A DNA stretch of 64,000 bases from Streptomyces achromogenes (GCF_030816715.1 NZ_JAUSYH010000001.1:3906001-3970000), one strand, 5' to 3'. Shown: positions 51,372-60,515, counted from the stretch's first letter. A program made the numbers and translations. Notes: generated from the letters alone by a model not told the origin.

Positions 51372-52421
51372 CTAGAACGTCAGCACGCCCCGTGCCACCC
51401 GCCCCTCCTCGGCGTCCGCCGCCGCCTTCTCGAAGTCCTCGACCGGGTAGGTCCGGGTGACGAGTTCGTCGAGCAGCAGCCGGCCCTCGCGGTACAGCTC
51501 CGCGTACAGGGCGACGTCCCGCTGGGGGCGCGACGAGCCGTAGCGGCAGCCCAGGATCGACTTGTCCAGGTACATCGAGGAGACCAGGAAGGACGCCTCG
51601 GCGGTGGCCGGCGGGACCCCCAGGAGCACGGCCTGACCGTGCCGGTCCAGCAGGTCGACCGCCTGCCGGATCAGCTCGACCCGGCCCACGCACTCGAAGA
51701 CGTGGTCCGCGCCCGTCGGCAGCACCTCCCGCACCGCGTCCGCCGAGGTGAGGAAGTCGGTCGCGCCGAACTGCCGGGCCACCGCCTCCTTCGCCGGGTT
51801 GGCGTCCACCGCGACGATCCGCGACGCGCCCGCGATCCGCGCCCCCTGCACCACGTTCAGCCCGATCCCGCCCGTCCCGATGACGACGACGCTCTCGCCG
51901 TACCCGACTCGCGCGCGGTTCAGCACGGCCCCGACGCCGGTCAGCACCCCGCACCCGATCAGCGCGGCCGAGGTCAGCGGGACGTCCTTCGGGATCGGCA
52001 CCGCCTGCACGGCCTTGACCACCGTCCGCTCGGCGAAGGCGGAGTTGGACGCGAACTGGAACAGGGGCCGCCCTGCGCGCGTGAACGGCTTCCCGGGACG
52101 CCCGATGGCCCGCCGGCACATAGTGGGCCGGCCGCGGTCGCACTCCGCGCAGGCGCCGCAGTTGGCGAGCGTGGACAGCGCGACATGGTCGCCGGGCACG
52201 ACATGCGTGACCCCGGGGCCGACCGCTGCCACGACCCCCGCGCCCTCGTGACCGAGGACGACCGGCGCGGGGAAGGGGATCGTCCCGTCGACGACCGACA
52301 GGTCGCTGTGGCACAGCCCGGCCGCCGAGACGGCGACGAGCACCTCGCCCGCTCCCGGATCGCGCACTTCCAGGTCGTCGACGACCTCGACCCGCTTCCC
52401 GTCGAACACCACGCCTCGCAT
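51372..52421 (-). CDS. zinc-dependent alcohol dehydrogenase (class III-like)
   Basis: 349 residues from the ATG at 52421 with GAGGGGAG seven bases upstream. Catalytic zinc ligands in AAGLCHSDLSV and GHEGAGVVAAVGPGVTHVVPGDHV; structural zinc Cys in CGACAECDRGRPTMC; NAD-binding GTGGIGLNVVQGARIAGASRIVAVD. It oxidises a primary or secondary alcohol with NAD. Third gene of the SDR-acyl-CoA dehydrogenase operon controlled by operator 11. The substrate may be a pathway intermediate. Confidence 0.92.
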   Translation of the reverse strand: MRGVVFDGKRVEVVDDLEVRDPGAGEVLVAVSAAGLCHSDLSVVDGTIPFPAPVVLGHEGAGVVAAVGPGVTHVVPGDHVALSTLANCGACAECDRGRPTMCRRAIGRPGKPFTRAGRPLFQFASNSAFAERTVVKAVQAVPIPKDVPLTSAALIGCGVLTGVGAVLNRARVGYGESVVVIGTGGIGLNVVQGARIAGASRIVAVDANPAKEAVARQFGATDFLTSADAVREVLPTGADHVFECVGRVELIRQAVDLLDRHGQAVLLGVPPATAEASFLVSSMYLDKSILGCRYGSSRPQRDVALYAELYREGRLLLDELVTRTYPVEDFEKAAADAEEGRVARGVLTF

Positions 52422-52440
52422 CACGCTGCTCCCCTCTGCC

Positions 52441-53589
52441 TCATCCCTTGGGCTGCCTGGGCAGGCCGAGCACCCGCTCGGCGATGATCGTGCGCTGGAT
52501 CTGGTCCGAGCCGCCGTAGATCGTGTCGGCCCGGGAGAACAGGAACAGGTGTTGCGCGTCGTCGAGTTCGTACGGCGCGGCGGGCGTCCAGTCGTACGGC
52601 CCGACGCTCGCCGCCGCCCCCCGCACCTGCACGGCGACCTCGCCCAGCCGCTGGTGCCAGCCCGCCCACAGCAGCTTGGCCACGCTCGGCGCGCCGGGGC
52701 CGCCCGTGCCGCCCAGCGTCCGCAGCGCGTTCCACCGCATGGTCCGCAACTCCGCCCACAGCCGCACCAGTCGCTCGCGCACGACGGGATCGCCGGCCGC
52801 GCCCGTCTCCACGGCGGCGTGCACGACCCGCCCCAACTCCTGGGCGAAGCCGATCTGCTGGGCGAGGGTCGACACCCCGCGCTCGAAGCCGAGCAGGCTC
52901 ATCGCGACCCGCCAGCCCTCTCCCGGCGCGCCGACGACGTGCTCCACGCGCGCGTGCGCCCCGTCGAAGAAGACCTCGTTGAAGTCGCTGGTGCCGGTCA
53001 GCTGCCGGATCGGCCGCACCTCGATCCGGCCCGGCTGGTCCATGGGCACGAGGAGGAACGTCAGGCCGTGGTGCCGGCGCGAGTGCGGGTCGGTGCGCGC
53101 GAGGACGAAGCACCAGTCGGCCTCGTGGGCGAGGGAGGTCCAGATCTTCTGGCCGGTGACACGGTACGACCGTCCGTCGGGGTCGGGTTCGGCACGCGTG
53201 CGGACGCCGGCGAGGTCGGACCCGGCTCCGGGCTCGCTGTACCCCTGGCACCACAGCTCGTCGCCGGCGGCGACCGGCGGCAGAAAGCGCGCCTTCTGCT
53301 CGTCCGTGCCGTGCGCGAGCAGGGTGGGCGCGAGCAGGTTCTCCCCGATGTGCCCGGAGCGCGGCGGTGCGCCCGACCTGGCGTACTCCTCGGCCCAGGC
53401 GACCTGCTGGGTGAGGCTCCCGGTCCGGTTGCCGTACCCGCCCTCCGGCCAGCCGAGCCCGATCCACCCGGCCGCCCCGAGAGCCCGTTCCCAGGACCGC
53501 CGGTCGCAGGCCTGCGGCGCGTGTGCGGCCAACCAGTCGCGTACTTCGACGCGGAACTCGTCGTCCACGGAACTGAATCCGAAATCCAC
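52441..53589 (-). CDS. acyl-CoA dehydrogenase
   Basis: 382 residues from a GTG with GAGGTGG upstream. It has the full N-terminal, beta and C-terminal domains: WCQGYSEPGAGSDLAGVRTRA (flavin region), YRVTGQKIWTS, and YGGSDQIQRTIIAERVLGLPRQP at the end. This ending is typical of actinobacterial FadE proteins of the steroid/terpenoid kind. A Glu in the usual position of the catalytic base is not obvious by eye. Probably oxidises a branched or ring-bearing acyl-CoA. Second gene of its operon, 98 bp after the SDR stop. Confidence 0.88.
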   Translation of the reverse strand: MDFGFSSVDDEFRVEVRDWLAAHAPQACDRRSWERALGAAGWIGLGWPEGGYGNRTGSLTQQVAWAEEYARSGAPPRSGHIGENLLAPTLLAHGTDEQKARFLPPVAAGDELWCQGYSEPGAGSDLAGVRTRAEPDPDGRSYRVTGQKIWTSLAHEADWCFVLARTDPHSRRHHGLTFLLVPMDQPGRIEVRPIRQLTGTSDFNEVFFDGAHARVEHVVGAPGEGWRVAMSLLGFERGVSTLAQQIGFAQELGRVVHAAVETGAAGDPVVRERLVRLWAELRTMRWNALRTLGGTGGPGAPSVAKLLWAGWHQRLGEVAVQVRGAAASVGPYDWTPAAPYELDDAQHLFLFSRADTIYGGSDQIQRTIIAERVLGLPRQPKG

Positions 53590-53687
53590 GACACCACCTC
53601 ACGTTGGGGGCGAGCTGACCGACATAAGGGGCGCGGGGAACCGCGCACCCAGCCACGACGCACGCGCACGCGCATACGCACACCAGC

Positions 53688-54603
53688 TCACCCGTTGGGC
53701 CGCGCCCCCGCGCGAGCGGCCCGCGCCATCTCCTCGAGCCGCGCCAGCATCGGCATCGGGTCGATCCCCACCGAGCCCGGCAGGGCTTCCGCGATCCGTT
53801 CCGGCGTCCAGGAACCACCCTCCGCGTAGACCGAACGGAGTTCCCTCGGCTGCGCCCACACCGCGATCTTCGGCCCGGCGACGGTGTACACCTGCCCGGT
53901 GATCCCGGCGTCCCGCGCCCGGTCCGACAGCAGATAGACCACGAACGCGGCCACGTCCTCCGGTTCGCCGATCTCCGACAGCTCCGTCGGCACCCCGGCC
54001 CGACATGCGCGTACGCGCCACGGGGGCCACCGCGTTGGCGGTCACCCCGTACTTGTGCAGACCGAGCGCGGCGCTGCGCACCAGCGAGATGATCCCGCCC
54101 TTGGCCGCGCTGTAGTTGGCCTGCGACACGGACCCCTGGTGGTTGCCGCTGGTGAAGCCGATCAGCGTGCCGCCGCGCTGTTCGCGCATCACCGCCGAGG
54201 CGGCCCGGAACACGGTGAAGGTGCCCTTCAGATGGGTGGCCACGACCGGGTCCCACTCCTCCTCGGACATGTTGAACAGCATCCGCTCGCGGAGGATGCC
54301 GGCCACGCACACGACCCCGTCGAGCCGCCCGTACGACTCCACGGCCACGTCGACGAGCCGTCGGCCGCCGGCCATCGTGGAGATGTCGTCGGCGACGGCG
54401 ACGGCCTCTCCGCCGGCCGCCTCGATCTCCTTGACGACGGCCTCGGCGACCTCGCTCGTGGGCGCGGCACCGTCCACCGCCACGCCGTAGTCGTTGACGA
54501 CGACGCGTGCGCCCTCCGCGGCGGCGGCGAGCGCCACCGCCCGCCCGATGCCCCGCCCCGCGCCCGTGACGGCGATGCTCCTGCCGGCCAGGAAGTTCCC
54601 CAT
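53688..54603 (-). pseudogene. SDR / 3-hydroxyacyl-CoA dehydrogenase-like gene with a frameshift
   Basis: From the ATG at 54603 the protein reads MGNFLAGRSIAVTGAGRGIGRAVALAAAAEGARVVVNDYG up to NAVAPVARTRMS, a typical SDR of the peroxisomal multifunctional enzyme branch (NYSAAKGG active site). Then the frame is lost. The expected continuation AGVPTELSEIGEPEDVAAFV... is found in another frame and runs to the stop at 53688. One extra C on the plus strand within the run 53999-54001 explains the break, and the total length (916 nt) fits a 304-residue protein plus one base. It is either a real mutation or a sequencing error. First gene of the operon under operator 11. Confidence 0.8.
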
Positions 54604-54625
54604 GCCCAGCCCCCTCCCGCAGTTT

Positions 54626-54640
54626 CTGACGGTCCGTTAG
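54626..54640. promoter_or_regulatory. CTGAC-N5-GTCAG operator, site 11
   Basis: CTGACGGTCCGTTAG has one arm mismatch. It lies 22 bp before the SDR start and 65 bp before the divergent cyclase start. A further inverted repeat, CTGTCGGACAG at 54667-54677, may be a weak second site. Confidence 0.65.
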
Positions 54641-54705
54641 ATTTTGGCTGCGAGGACCAGATTGACCTGTCGGACAGTCGGGGACAAGCCCCGGGGAGGC
54701 ACGGA

Positions 54706-55632
54706 ATGACACTGCCGGCCGAGTTCCACGACATCGCGAAGCGCGTCAACAACTGGGGGCGGTGGGGGGCGGCCGACGAGATCGGCACGCTGAACCTCGT
54801 CACCGACGAGGTGGTCCGCGCGGCGGCCGCCGAGATCCGCTCGGGGCGTCGCGTCCCGCTCGCCCTCCCGCTGCGGGAGGACGGGGTGCAGACCGGCCTG
54901 ATCCCGGGCCGGATCAACCCGCTGCACACCATGGTGCAGATCAACCAGGAGATCTTCGGCCCGGGGACGGTGGCGTGCAGCGACGACGCCGTGACGATGG
55001 GCCTGCAGGCGGGCACGCACTGGGACGCGCTGACCCACGTCTCGCACTCGGGGAGGCTCTACAACGGCCGCCCGGCGGGCAGCGTCACCGCGCACGGCGG
55101 AGCCGAGTTCAGCGGCATCGACAAGGCGCGGCACGTCGTCTCGCGCGGGGTGCTGCTCGACGTGGCACGCGCGCGTGGCGTCGACCGGCTGGCGGGCGGC
55201 CACGCGGTGACGCCGGAGGACCTGGAGGCGGCCGAGGAGCTCGCCGGCGTGCGTGTGCGCGCCGGCGACATCGTGCTGGTGCGGACCGGGCAGGTCCAGG
55301 TCTATCTGGCGGGCGACAGGCAGGGGTACGGGTTCCCCTCGCCGGGGCTGTCGGTGCGCACGCCGGAGTGGTTCCACGCGCGCGACGTGGCGGCCGTCGC
55401 CAACGACACCCTCACGTTCGAGGTCTTCCCGCCGGAGATCGACGATCTGTGGCTCCCCGTGCACGCGCTCGATCTCGTGGAAATGGGGATGCTGCAGGGC
55501 CAGAACTGGAATCTCGAAGAGTTGTCCACAGCCTGTGGAGAAACAGGCCGCTACGCGTTTCTGCTGTCCGCGATGCCCGAGCCGTTCGTCGGCGGGACGG
55601 GGACGCCGGTGGCCCCGGTGGCGATTCTCTGA
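54706..55632 (+). CDS. cyclase family (kynurenine formamidase-like) hydrolase
   Basis: 308 residues from the ATG at 54706 with GGGGAGG upstream; longer frames upstream are artefacts. The metal-binding signature appears as LQAGTHWDALTHVSHSGRLYNG (about 103-124), close to the HxGTHxDxPxH motif of PF04199. The last part includes PPEIDDLWLPVHALDLVEMGMLQGQNWNLEELS. Such enzymes hydrolyse or cyclise small metabolites, e.g. N-formylkynurenine, isatin or ring lactones. Its place opposite the SDR-FadE-ADH operon, sharing operator 11, suggests it opens or closes a ring in the pathway (inference). Confidence 0.85.
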   Translation: MTLPAEFHDIAKRVNNWGRWGAADEIGTLNLVTDEVVRAAAAEIRSGRRVPLALPLREDGVQTGLIPGRINPLHTMVQINQEIFGPGTVACSDDAVTMGLQAGTHWDALTHVSHSGRLYNGRPAGSVTAHGGAEFSGIDKARHVVSRGVLLDVARARGVDRLAGGHAVTPEDLEAAEELAGVRVRAGDIVLVRTGQVQVYLAGDRQGYGFPSPGLSVRTPEWFHARDVAAVANDTLTFEVFPPEIDDLWLPVHALDLVEMGMLQGQNWNLEELSTACGETGRYAFLLSAMPEPFVGGTGTPVAPVAIL

Positions 55633-56137
55633 GGGCGCGAGGGCCTGAGGACCTGAGGACCTGAGGACCGGAGGACCGGACGGCGCGGGTCGCGCCGGCC
55701 GGCGGCCTCGTCGGCCGACGGCGCGCGGCTGCCCGCCCCGAGCACGGCACCGCGCACCGCCATCCGACTTCGGCGTGTCTCCCCGCCCCCGACTGCACCC
55801 GAGCGGAGAAACCCCCGTCGACTCCACTCGGCCCTGAGGGAACCGACGCCGAATCACGATCCGCGCCCGGCAAGGACCTCCGTCACCGAGGCCCTCGCCG
55901 TCCCCTCACGGCGAATCGCTGACCACAAGCGTGATCAAACGGACAACGGACGTCAACACCCGGACGGTGATTTATTACTTACGCCCCATTCATCATGGGC
56001 GCGCACGGAAGCACGGACAGGCGCACCGATCCAGGACCGGCCCGGACCGACAGCGCTTTCTGCGCCCACGCCCCACGGCTGCCGGGCTGCCGGGACAATC
56101 CGGGCCCGTGGGTACACCGCGCGCCGCCGCGGGCCCG
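55633..56137. other. intergenic region with tandem repeats
   Basis: Directly after the cyclase, an 8-bp unit CTGAGGAC/CCGGAGGA repeats about five times (55643-55680). The middle is GC rich without a gene. A relatively AT-rich stretch around 55965-55990 (GTGATTTATTACTTAC) stands out but heads no recognised gene on either strand. No other feature is seen. Confidence 0.4.
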
Positions 56138-56647
56138 TCAGACCGCCCCGTAGGCCAGTCCGCCGTACGCCGGCCGGGGCTCCTTGCGGACGCCGCCCGC
56201 GCACTCGGCCGCGCCGCCACGGTCCACCGCCGCCTCGGCCGGGGCCGCACAGCGGTCCAGTTCGCACCAGATGCGCTTGCCGGCGCCCTCGACGCTCCAC
56301 CCCCAGCGGTCCGCGAGGCCGTCGACGAGGGCCAGGCCGCGTCCGCCGGTCGCCTCGTCGCCCGCACAGCGGGGCACCGGGGCCCGGTCGCTGGAGTCGG
56401 CCACCTCCAGCCGGACGATGGACGGCTCGGCCGCCCCGCCCGGCAGGGAGAGCCGCAGCACGGCCGGACAGCCGGTGTGCACCACGGCGTTGGTGACCAG
56501 CTCGGAGACGAGCAGGATCAACGTCTCGGCGAGCGGCTCCTCGTCCCCTATCCCGGACCCGACGAGGCGCGAACGGGCCCACCTGCGGGCGCGCCCCACC
56601 TCAGCGGGGTCGGGCCGGATCTCCAGCTGCACTTGAAGCACCTGCAC
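56138..56647 (-). CDS. RsbW-like anti-sigma-factor ATPase (HATPase_c)
   Basis: 169 residues from a GTG. The GHKL ATPase fold shows the N box LILLVSELVTNAVVHTG (about 43-59) and the glycine-rich G box GGRGLALVDGLADRWG (about 100-115). This type of short ATP-binding protein is abundant in streptomycetes and can bind or phosphorylate anti-sigma antagonists. In most genomes it is encoded beside an XRE regulator and a DUF397 protein; neither is clearly present here. Partner unknown. Confidence 0.85.
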   Translation of the reverse strand: MQVLQVQLEIRPDPAEVGRARRWARSRLVGSGIGDEEPLAETLILLVSELVTNAVVHTGCPAVLRLSLPGGAAEPSIVRLEVADSSDRAPVPRCAGDEATGGRGLALVDGLADRWGWSVEGAGKRIWCELDRCAAPAEAAVDRGGAAECAGGVRKEPRPAYGGLAYGAV

Positions 56648-57184
56648 CGCTCACACCATCCGAACCGGCGGACACATGGCCGTACGCCACGCCAGCCACG
56701 CTAGCCGCGTGTGCACCATGACGACGGGGGCCACGATCGTAGCCATTTTCTGCATGACCAGAACAACGGTCAGAGGCAGGGTGACGGAACGTGAATCCCT
56801 TACGAGACAGCTTGGTTGACGTACAGTCACCTCAACAAGCGCTTCGGGCATATTCCAGCGCGAAGGAGTACCCGTGCGGCATACTGTGCGACGCTCGTCG
56901 CGGGGAGTCGAACAGGCGGGGGCCATATGCCCGTCCGCCCAGCGAGTGGCGGCGCGCACCGCCGGATCCGGCATCACCCCAGGGGCACCGCCGGCATGGC
57001 TCATGCTCGGAACCGCTCGCATCCCACAGAAGGTACCGGAGCCGCCCGCCGACTCCGGGCCGTGACGGGTCACGCATCGGACACAACCCGATATCAACGC
57101 TCCGTGATTTACGGTGTGCCACAATCCGCGACACCCGAGCGGCCGCCCGTCCGCCACGTCCGCCGTCCGCGCAGGCGGGGACCG
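56648..57184. other. intergenic region with a possible small gene
   Basis: A 537-bp interval between the divergent-looking RsbW-like gene and the next acyl-CoA dehydrogenase. TTGACG at 56817 and CATATT at 56850 resemble promoter elements but are 27 bp apart, too far for a standard promoter. A possible short gene is listed separately; the rest has no recognisable feature. Confidence 0.35.
56874..57065 (+). CDS. possible 63-residue protein of unknown function
   Basis: A GTG at 56874 is preceded by GAAGGAG at ideal spacing and the frame stays open for 63 codons to 57065. The product is basic and Ala/Pro-rich, with no recognised motif. Third-position GC is about 70%, lower than the >90% of true genes here, which argues against it. 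Without comparison it could equally be a leader or noise. Confidence 0.3.
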   Translation: MRHTVRRSSRGVEQAGAICPSAQRVAARTAGSGITPGAPPAWLMLGTARIPQKVPEPPADSGP

Positions 57185-58066
57185 CTAACGGTCCGCCCCG
57201 GCCAGCAGGTCGGCCGCGAGCAGCTCCTCACTCTCCGTGACTCCACCCGCACGTCGTGTGCGCACCCAGGCCCGTTTCAGCAGCAGATGAACGTCCGCCT
57301 CCCAGGTGAACCCCATGCCGCCGTGCACCTGGAGACAGTCGCGCGCGCCGCGCACTGCGGCCTCGTCGGCCAGGATCCGGGCCGCCGCGATGTCGGCCGG
57401 GTCGGCGGTGACGGCGGCCGCGTAGACCGCCGCACGGGCCGTCTCGACCCGCACGAGCAGCTCCGCGCAGAGGTGTTTGACGGCCTGGAAGGCCCCGATC
57501 GGCCGACCGAACTGCTCACGCGCCCGGGCGTGTTGCACGGCCAGTTCGCACGCGCGTGTGGCGGTGCCGAGTTGCTCCGCCGCGGTGAGGAGGACGGCGG
57601 CGGGATCGGCCGTCCCGCGCGCGGGGACGGCGTGCAGCGGCGTCAGCGGGTCCACCGACCGCAGCGGCACGGCCCCGTCGGCGTCCCCGCGTACGACGTC
57701 CGCCTGCGCCAGCCACTCCACCAGCCCGCCGCCGTCGGCGGCCGCCACGACCGTCTCGCCCTCGGCCGCGCCCGGCACGTGCCCGGCCGCGAGGTGCGTG
57801 GCCACCAGGGGGCCCGGCAGCAGCACCCGGCCCGCCTCCTCGAAGACCAGCACCGCCTCGGGCAGCCCGAGTCCGACCCCGCCGTCCGCCTCCGGCAGCC
57901 GCAGCGCGAAGAATCCGGCCGTGCCCAGTTCCCGCCACAGGGACCGGTCCAGCACCCCCGGCCGGTCCACGGCGGCCCGCAGCGCCGCCCGGTCGAACCG
58001 GCGCGCGAGCAGCTCCCGCACCCCGCCGCGGAGCGCCCGCTGGTCCTCCGTCAGAAGAAAACGCAT
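57185..58066 (-). CDS. short acyl-CoA dehydrogenase subunit
   Basis: 293 residues, about 80-100 shorter than a usual acyl-CoA dehydrogenase; the middle beta domain is reduced (about residues 105-165). The C-terminal domain is intact with REQFGRPIGAFQAVKHLCAELLVRVETARA and LQVHGGMGFTWEADVHLLLKRAW. It begins 10 bp after the stop of a full-length acyl-CoA dehydrogenase, so the two probably form a heteromeric FadE complex as in mycobacterial cholesterol side-chain degradation, where one subunit type lacks key residues. Third gene of the operon under operator 12. Confidence 0.85.
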   Translation of the reverse strand: MRFLLTEDQRALRGGVRELLARRFDRAALRAAVDRPGVLDRSLWRELGTAGFFALRLPEADGGVGLGLPEAVLVFEEAGRVLLPGPLVATHLAAGHVPGAAEGETVVAAADGGGLVEWLAQADVVRGDADGAVPLRSVDPLTPLHAVPARGTADPAAVLLTAAEQLGTATRACELAVQHARAREQFGRPIGAFQAVKHLCAELLVRVETARAAVYAAAVTADPADIAAARILADEAAVRGARDCLQVHGGMGFTWEADVHLLLKRAWVRTRRAGGVTESEELLAADLLAGADR

Positions 58067-58076
58067 GACGGACCGT

Positions 58077-59213
58077 TCACCTCCCCTTCGGCAGACCCAG
58101 GATCCGCTCGGCCACGATGTCGCGCTGGATCTGCGACGTGCCTGCCGCGATGGTGTACGAGAGCGACGAGAGCCGGTCGGCCGTCCACGTCCGGTCGGCG
58201 TCGAGGGCCGCGTCGCCCAGGACCTCGGCGGCGGCGTCGTACAGCTCCTGGCGCGCCTGCGAGTAGCGGAGCTTGAAGACCGAGCCGCCGACGCCGGGCA
58301 CCCCGCCGTGCGCGGCCTCCGCCGCGCTCACGTTCCACTGCGTCAGCCGCCACAGCGCACGGAACTCGGCGTTGAGGGACCCCAGCCGGCGCCGCAGAAC
58401 GGGGTCGTCCCAGCGTCCGGTGCGCCGCGCCCGGCGCGCGAGTTCGCCCAGCACGCGCCGGCAGGCGACGACCTCGCCGACGAAGGCCGTGCCGCGCTCG
58501 AAGGACAGCGTCACCATCGTCACGCGCCAGCCGTCGTTCTCCGCCCCCACCCGGTTGCCGACCGGCACCCGCACCTCGTCGAGGAACACCTCGGCGAACT
58601 CGGCGGACCCGGCGAGGGTGCGCAGCGGGCGGACCGTGACGCCCGGCGCGTCCATGGGCATGGCCAGCCAGCTGATGCCCCGGTGTTTCGGCGCGTCCGG
58701 ATCGGTGCGCACCAACAGCTCGCACCAGTCGGCGACTTCCGCGTGCGAGGTCCAGATCTTGGATCCGCTCACCACGTAGGCGTCGCCGTCGCGCCACGCG
58801 CGCGTGCGCAGGGCCGCGAGGTCGGACCCGGCGTCGGGCTCGCTGAAGCCCTGGCACCACACCTCCTCGCCGCGCAGGATGGGCGGCAGCCAGCGGTCCC
58901 GCTGCTCGGGCGTCCCCTCGGCGGCGATCGTCGGGCCGGCGTGCAGCAGCCCGACGAAGCCCGCGCCGACGTAGGGCGCGCCCGCCTTCTCGGTCTCCTC
59001 CAGGAAGATCAGGCGGACGCCCGGCGGGGCCTGCCAGTGCACGTCGGCGTATCCGGCGTCGTGCAGGGCCCGCTGCCAGCCGAGGTCGTAGGCGCGGCGG
59101 CCCGGCCAGTCGTCCGGCGAGGGCTTCGGCGGGAGGGTGGGCAGCACCTTGCCCAGCCATTCCCGCAGCCGGGCCCGGAACTCCGCGTCCTCGGGGCTGT
59201 CCGAGAGGTCCAT
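58077..59213 (-). CDS. acyl-CoA dehydrogenase
   Basis: 378 residues from an ATG. Complete domains: PPILRGEEVWCQGFSEPDAGSDLAALRTRAW flavin region, YVVSGSKIWTSHAEVADWCELLVRT, and the ending YTIAAGTSQIQRDIVAERILGLPKG. It resembles the FadE subunit that carries FAD contacts in heterotetramers. It is followed within 10 bp by the short subunit at 57185. The pair likely dehydrogenates a branched, ring-bearing or short-side-chain acyl-CoA. Confidence 0.9.
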   Translation of the reverse strand: MDLSDSPEDAEFRARLREWLGKVLPTLPPKPSPDDWPGRRAYDLGWQRALHDAGYADVHWQAPPGVRLIFLEETEKAGAPYVGAGFVGLLHAGPTIAAEGTPEQRDRWLPPILRGEEVWCQGFSEPDAGSDLAALRTRAWRDGDAYVVSGSKIWTSHAEVADWCELLVRTDPDAPKHRGISWLAMPMDAPGVTVRPLRTLAGSAEFAEVFLDEVRVPVGNRVGAENDGWRVTMVTLSFERGTAFVGEVVACRRVLGELARRARRTGRWDDPVLRRRLGSLNAEFRALWRLTQWNVSAAEAAHGGVPGVGGSVFKLRYSQARQELYDAAAEVLGDAALDADRTWTADRLSSLSYTIAAGTSQIQRDIVAERILGLPKGR

Positions 59214-59246
59214 GGTCCTCGTCCCCTCCTTCGGCCGCCGCGCCGG

Positions 59247-60443
59247 CTACTTGTCGAGGTCCAGGTCGAGCATGCGGATCGCGTTGCCGCGCATCAGCTT
59301 GTAGACCGTCTCGTCGTCGAGGCCCTTGACGTGGTCGAGGGCGACCTCCTTGGTGTGCGGGAAGGTGGAGTCGACGTGCGGGTAGTCGGTCTCGAAGGTC
59401 GCGTTGTCGCGCCCCACCGCGTCCAGGGACGCCACGCCGTGCTTGTCGCGGAAGAAGCAGCAGAAGATCTGCCGGTAGTAGTAGGTCGACGGCGGTTCGG
59501 GGATCAGGTCGCGGACGCCGCCCCAGGCGCGGTGCTCCTCCCAGACGTCGTCGGCGCGCTCCAGGGCGTACGGGATCCAGCCCATCTGCCCCTCGGAGTA
59601 GGCCAGCTTGAGGCGTGGGAACCGCACCAGGACGCCGCTGAAGAGGTAGTCCATCATCGACGCCATCGCGTTGTTGAACGACAGGGACGCCTGGACGGCC
59701 GGGGGCGCGTCGGGTGAGGCGGCCGGCATCTGCGAGGACGAGCCGATGTGCATGTTGACGACCGTGCCCGTCTCCTCGCACACCGCGAAGAAGGGGTCCC
59801 AGTAGCCCGAGTGGATCGACGGCAGCCCGAGGTGGCTGGGGATCTCGGAGAAGGTCACGGCGCGCACCCCGCGGGCCGCGTTGCGCCGGATCTCGGCGAC
59901 CGCCAGGCCGATGTCCCACAGGGGGATCAGGCACAGCGGGATCAGCCGCCCGCCGCTGCCGCCGCACCACTCCTCGACCATCCAGTCGTTGTAGGCGCGC
60001 ACGCAGGCCAGCGCGACCTCCTTGTCGTGCGCCTCGGCGAAGGTCTGCCCGCAGAAGCGCGGGAAGGACGGGAAGCACAGCGAGGCCTCGACGTGGTTGA
60101 GGTCCATGTCCGCCAGCCGGGCCTTCGGGTCCCAGCAACCGCGCCGCATCTCCTCGCGGGTGATGCCCTCGAGGGTCATCTCGTCGCGGTCGAAGCCGAC
60201 GGCGGCGATGTTGCGCTTGTACGGGAACTTCAGGTCCTCGTAGATCCACCAGTCGGTGGGCGGGCCGTCCGGGTCCATCGTGATCTGGTACTTCCCGGCG
60301 ACGTAGGCGAGCTCGCCGATGCCGGCGGTGAGGGGCTGCGGTCCCCGGTCCCGGTACTTCTTCGGCAGCCAGGTCGAGAAGAGGTGCGCGGGCTCGATCA
60401 CGTGATCGTCCACGCTGACGATGCGCGGCAGTTCGGTGCTCAT
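59247..60443 (-). CDS. COG2159 amidohydrolase (ACMSD/gamma-resorcylate decarboxylase superfamily)
   Basis: 398 residues from the ATG at 60443 with GGAGGGG upstream; the longer frame to 60560 has no similarity and would run over operator 12. It is a close paralogue of the protein at 14637: RIVSVDDHVIEPAHLFSTWLPKKYRDRGP, FPSFPRFCGQTFAEA, FSEIPSHLGLPSIHSGYWDPFF, MHIGSSSQMPA and FETDYPHVDSTFP. The metal ligands of the family (His in VDDH, His in MHIG, Asp in TDYP) are kept. The reaction is unknown, hydrolysis or decarboxylation of a ring product being possible. First gene of an operon with two acyl-CoA dehydrogenases. Confidence 0.88.
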   Translation of the reverse strand: MSTELPRIVSVDDHVIEPAHLFSTWLPKKYRDRGPQPLTAGIGELAYVAGKYQITMDPDGPPTDWWIYEDLKFPYKRNIAAVGFDRDEMTLEGITREEMRRGCWDPKARLADMDLNHVEASLCFPSFPRFCGQTFAEAHDKEVALACVRAYNDWMVEEWCGGSGGRLIPLCLIPLWDIGLAVAEIRRNAARGVRAVTFSEIPSHLGLPSIHSGYWDPFFAVCEETGTVVNMHIGSSSQMPAASPDAPPAVQASLSFNNAMASMMDYLFSGVLVRFPRLKLAYSEGQMGWIPYALERADDVWEEHRAWGGVRDLIPEPPSTYYYRQIFCCFFRDKHGVASLDAVGRDNATFETDYPHVDSTFPHTKEVALDHVKGLDDETVYKLMRGNAIRMLDLDLDK

Positions 60444-60500
60444 GGCTTCCCCTCCGCCTGGCGGAACGCCGGTGGTCCGGTGGACGGCCCGGCGCGTCAT

Positions 60501-60515
60501 CTGATGGGTCGTCAG
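60501..60515. promoter_or_regulatory. CTGAC-N5-GTCAG operator, site 12
   Basis: CTGATGGGTCGTCAG has one arm mismatch. It lies 57 bp upstream of the minus-strand amidohydrolase start. Confidence 0.6.

Noticed and set aside
54667..54677. CTGTCGGACAG as a fourteenth regulon operator
   Set aside because: The arms do not match CTGAC/GTCAG; kept only as a possible weak auxiliary site.
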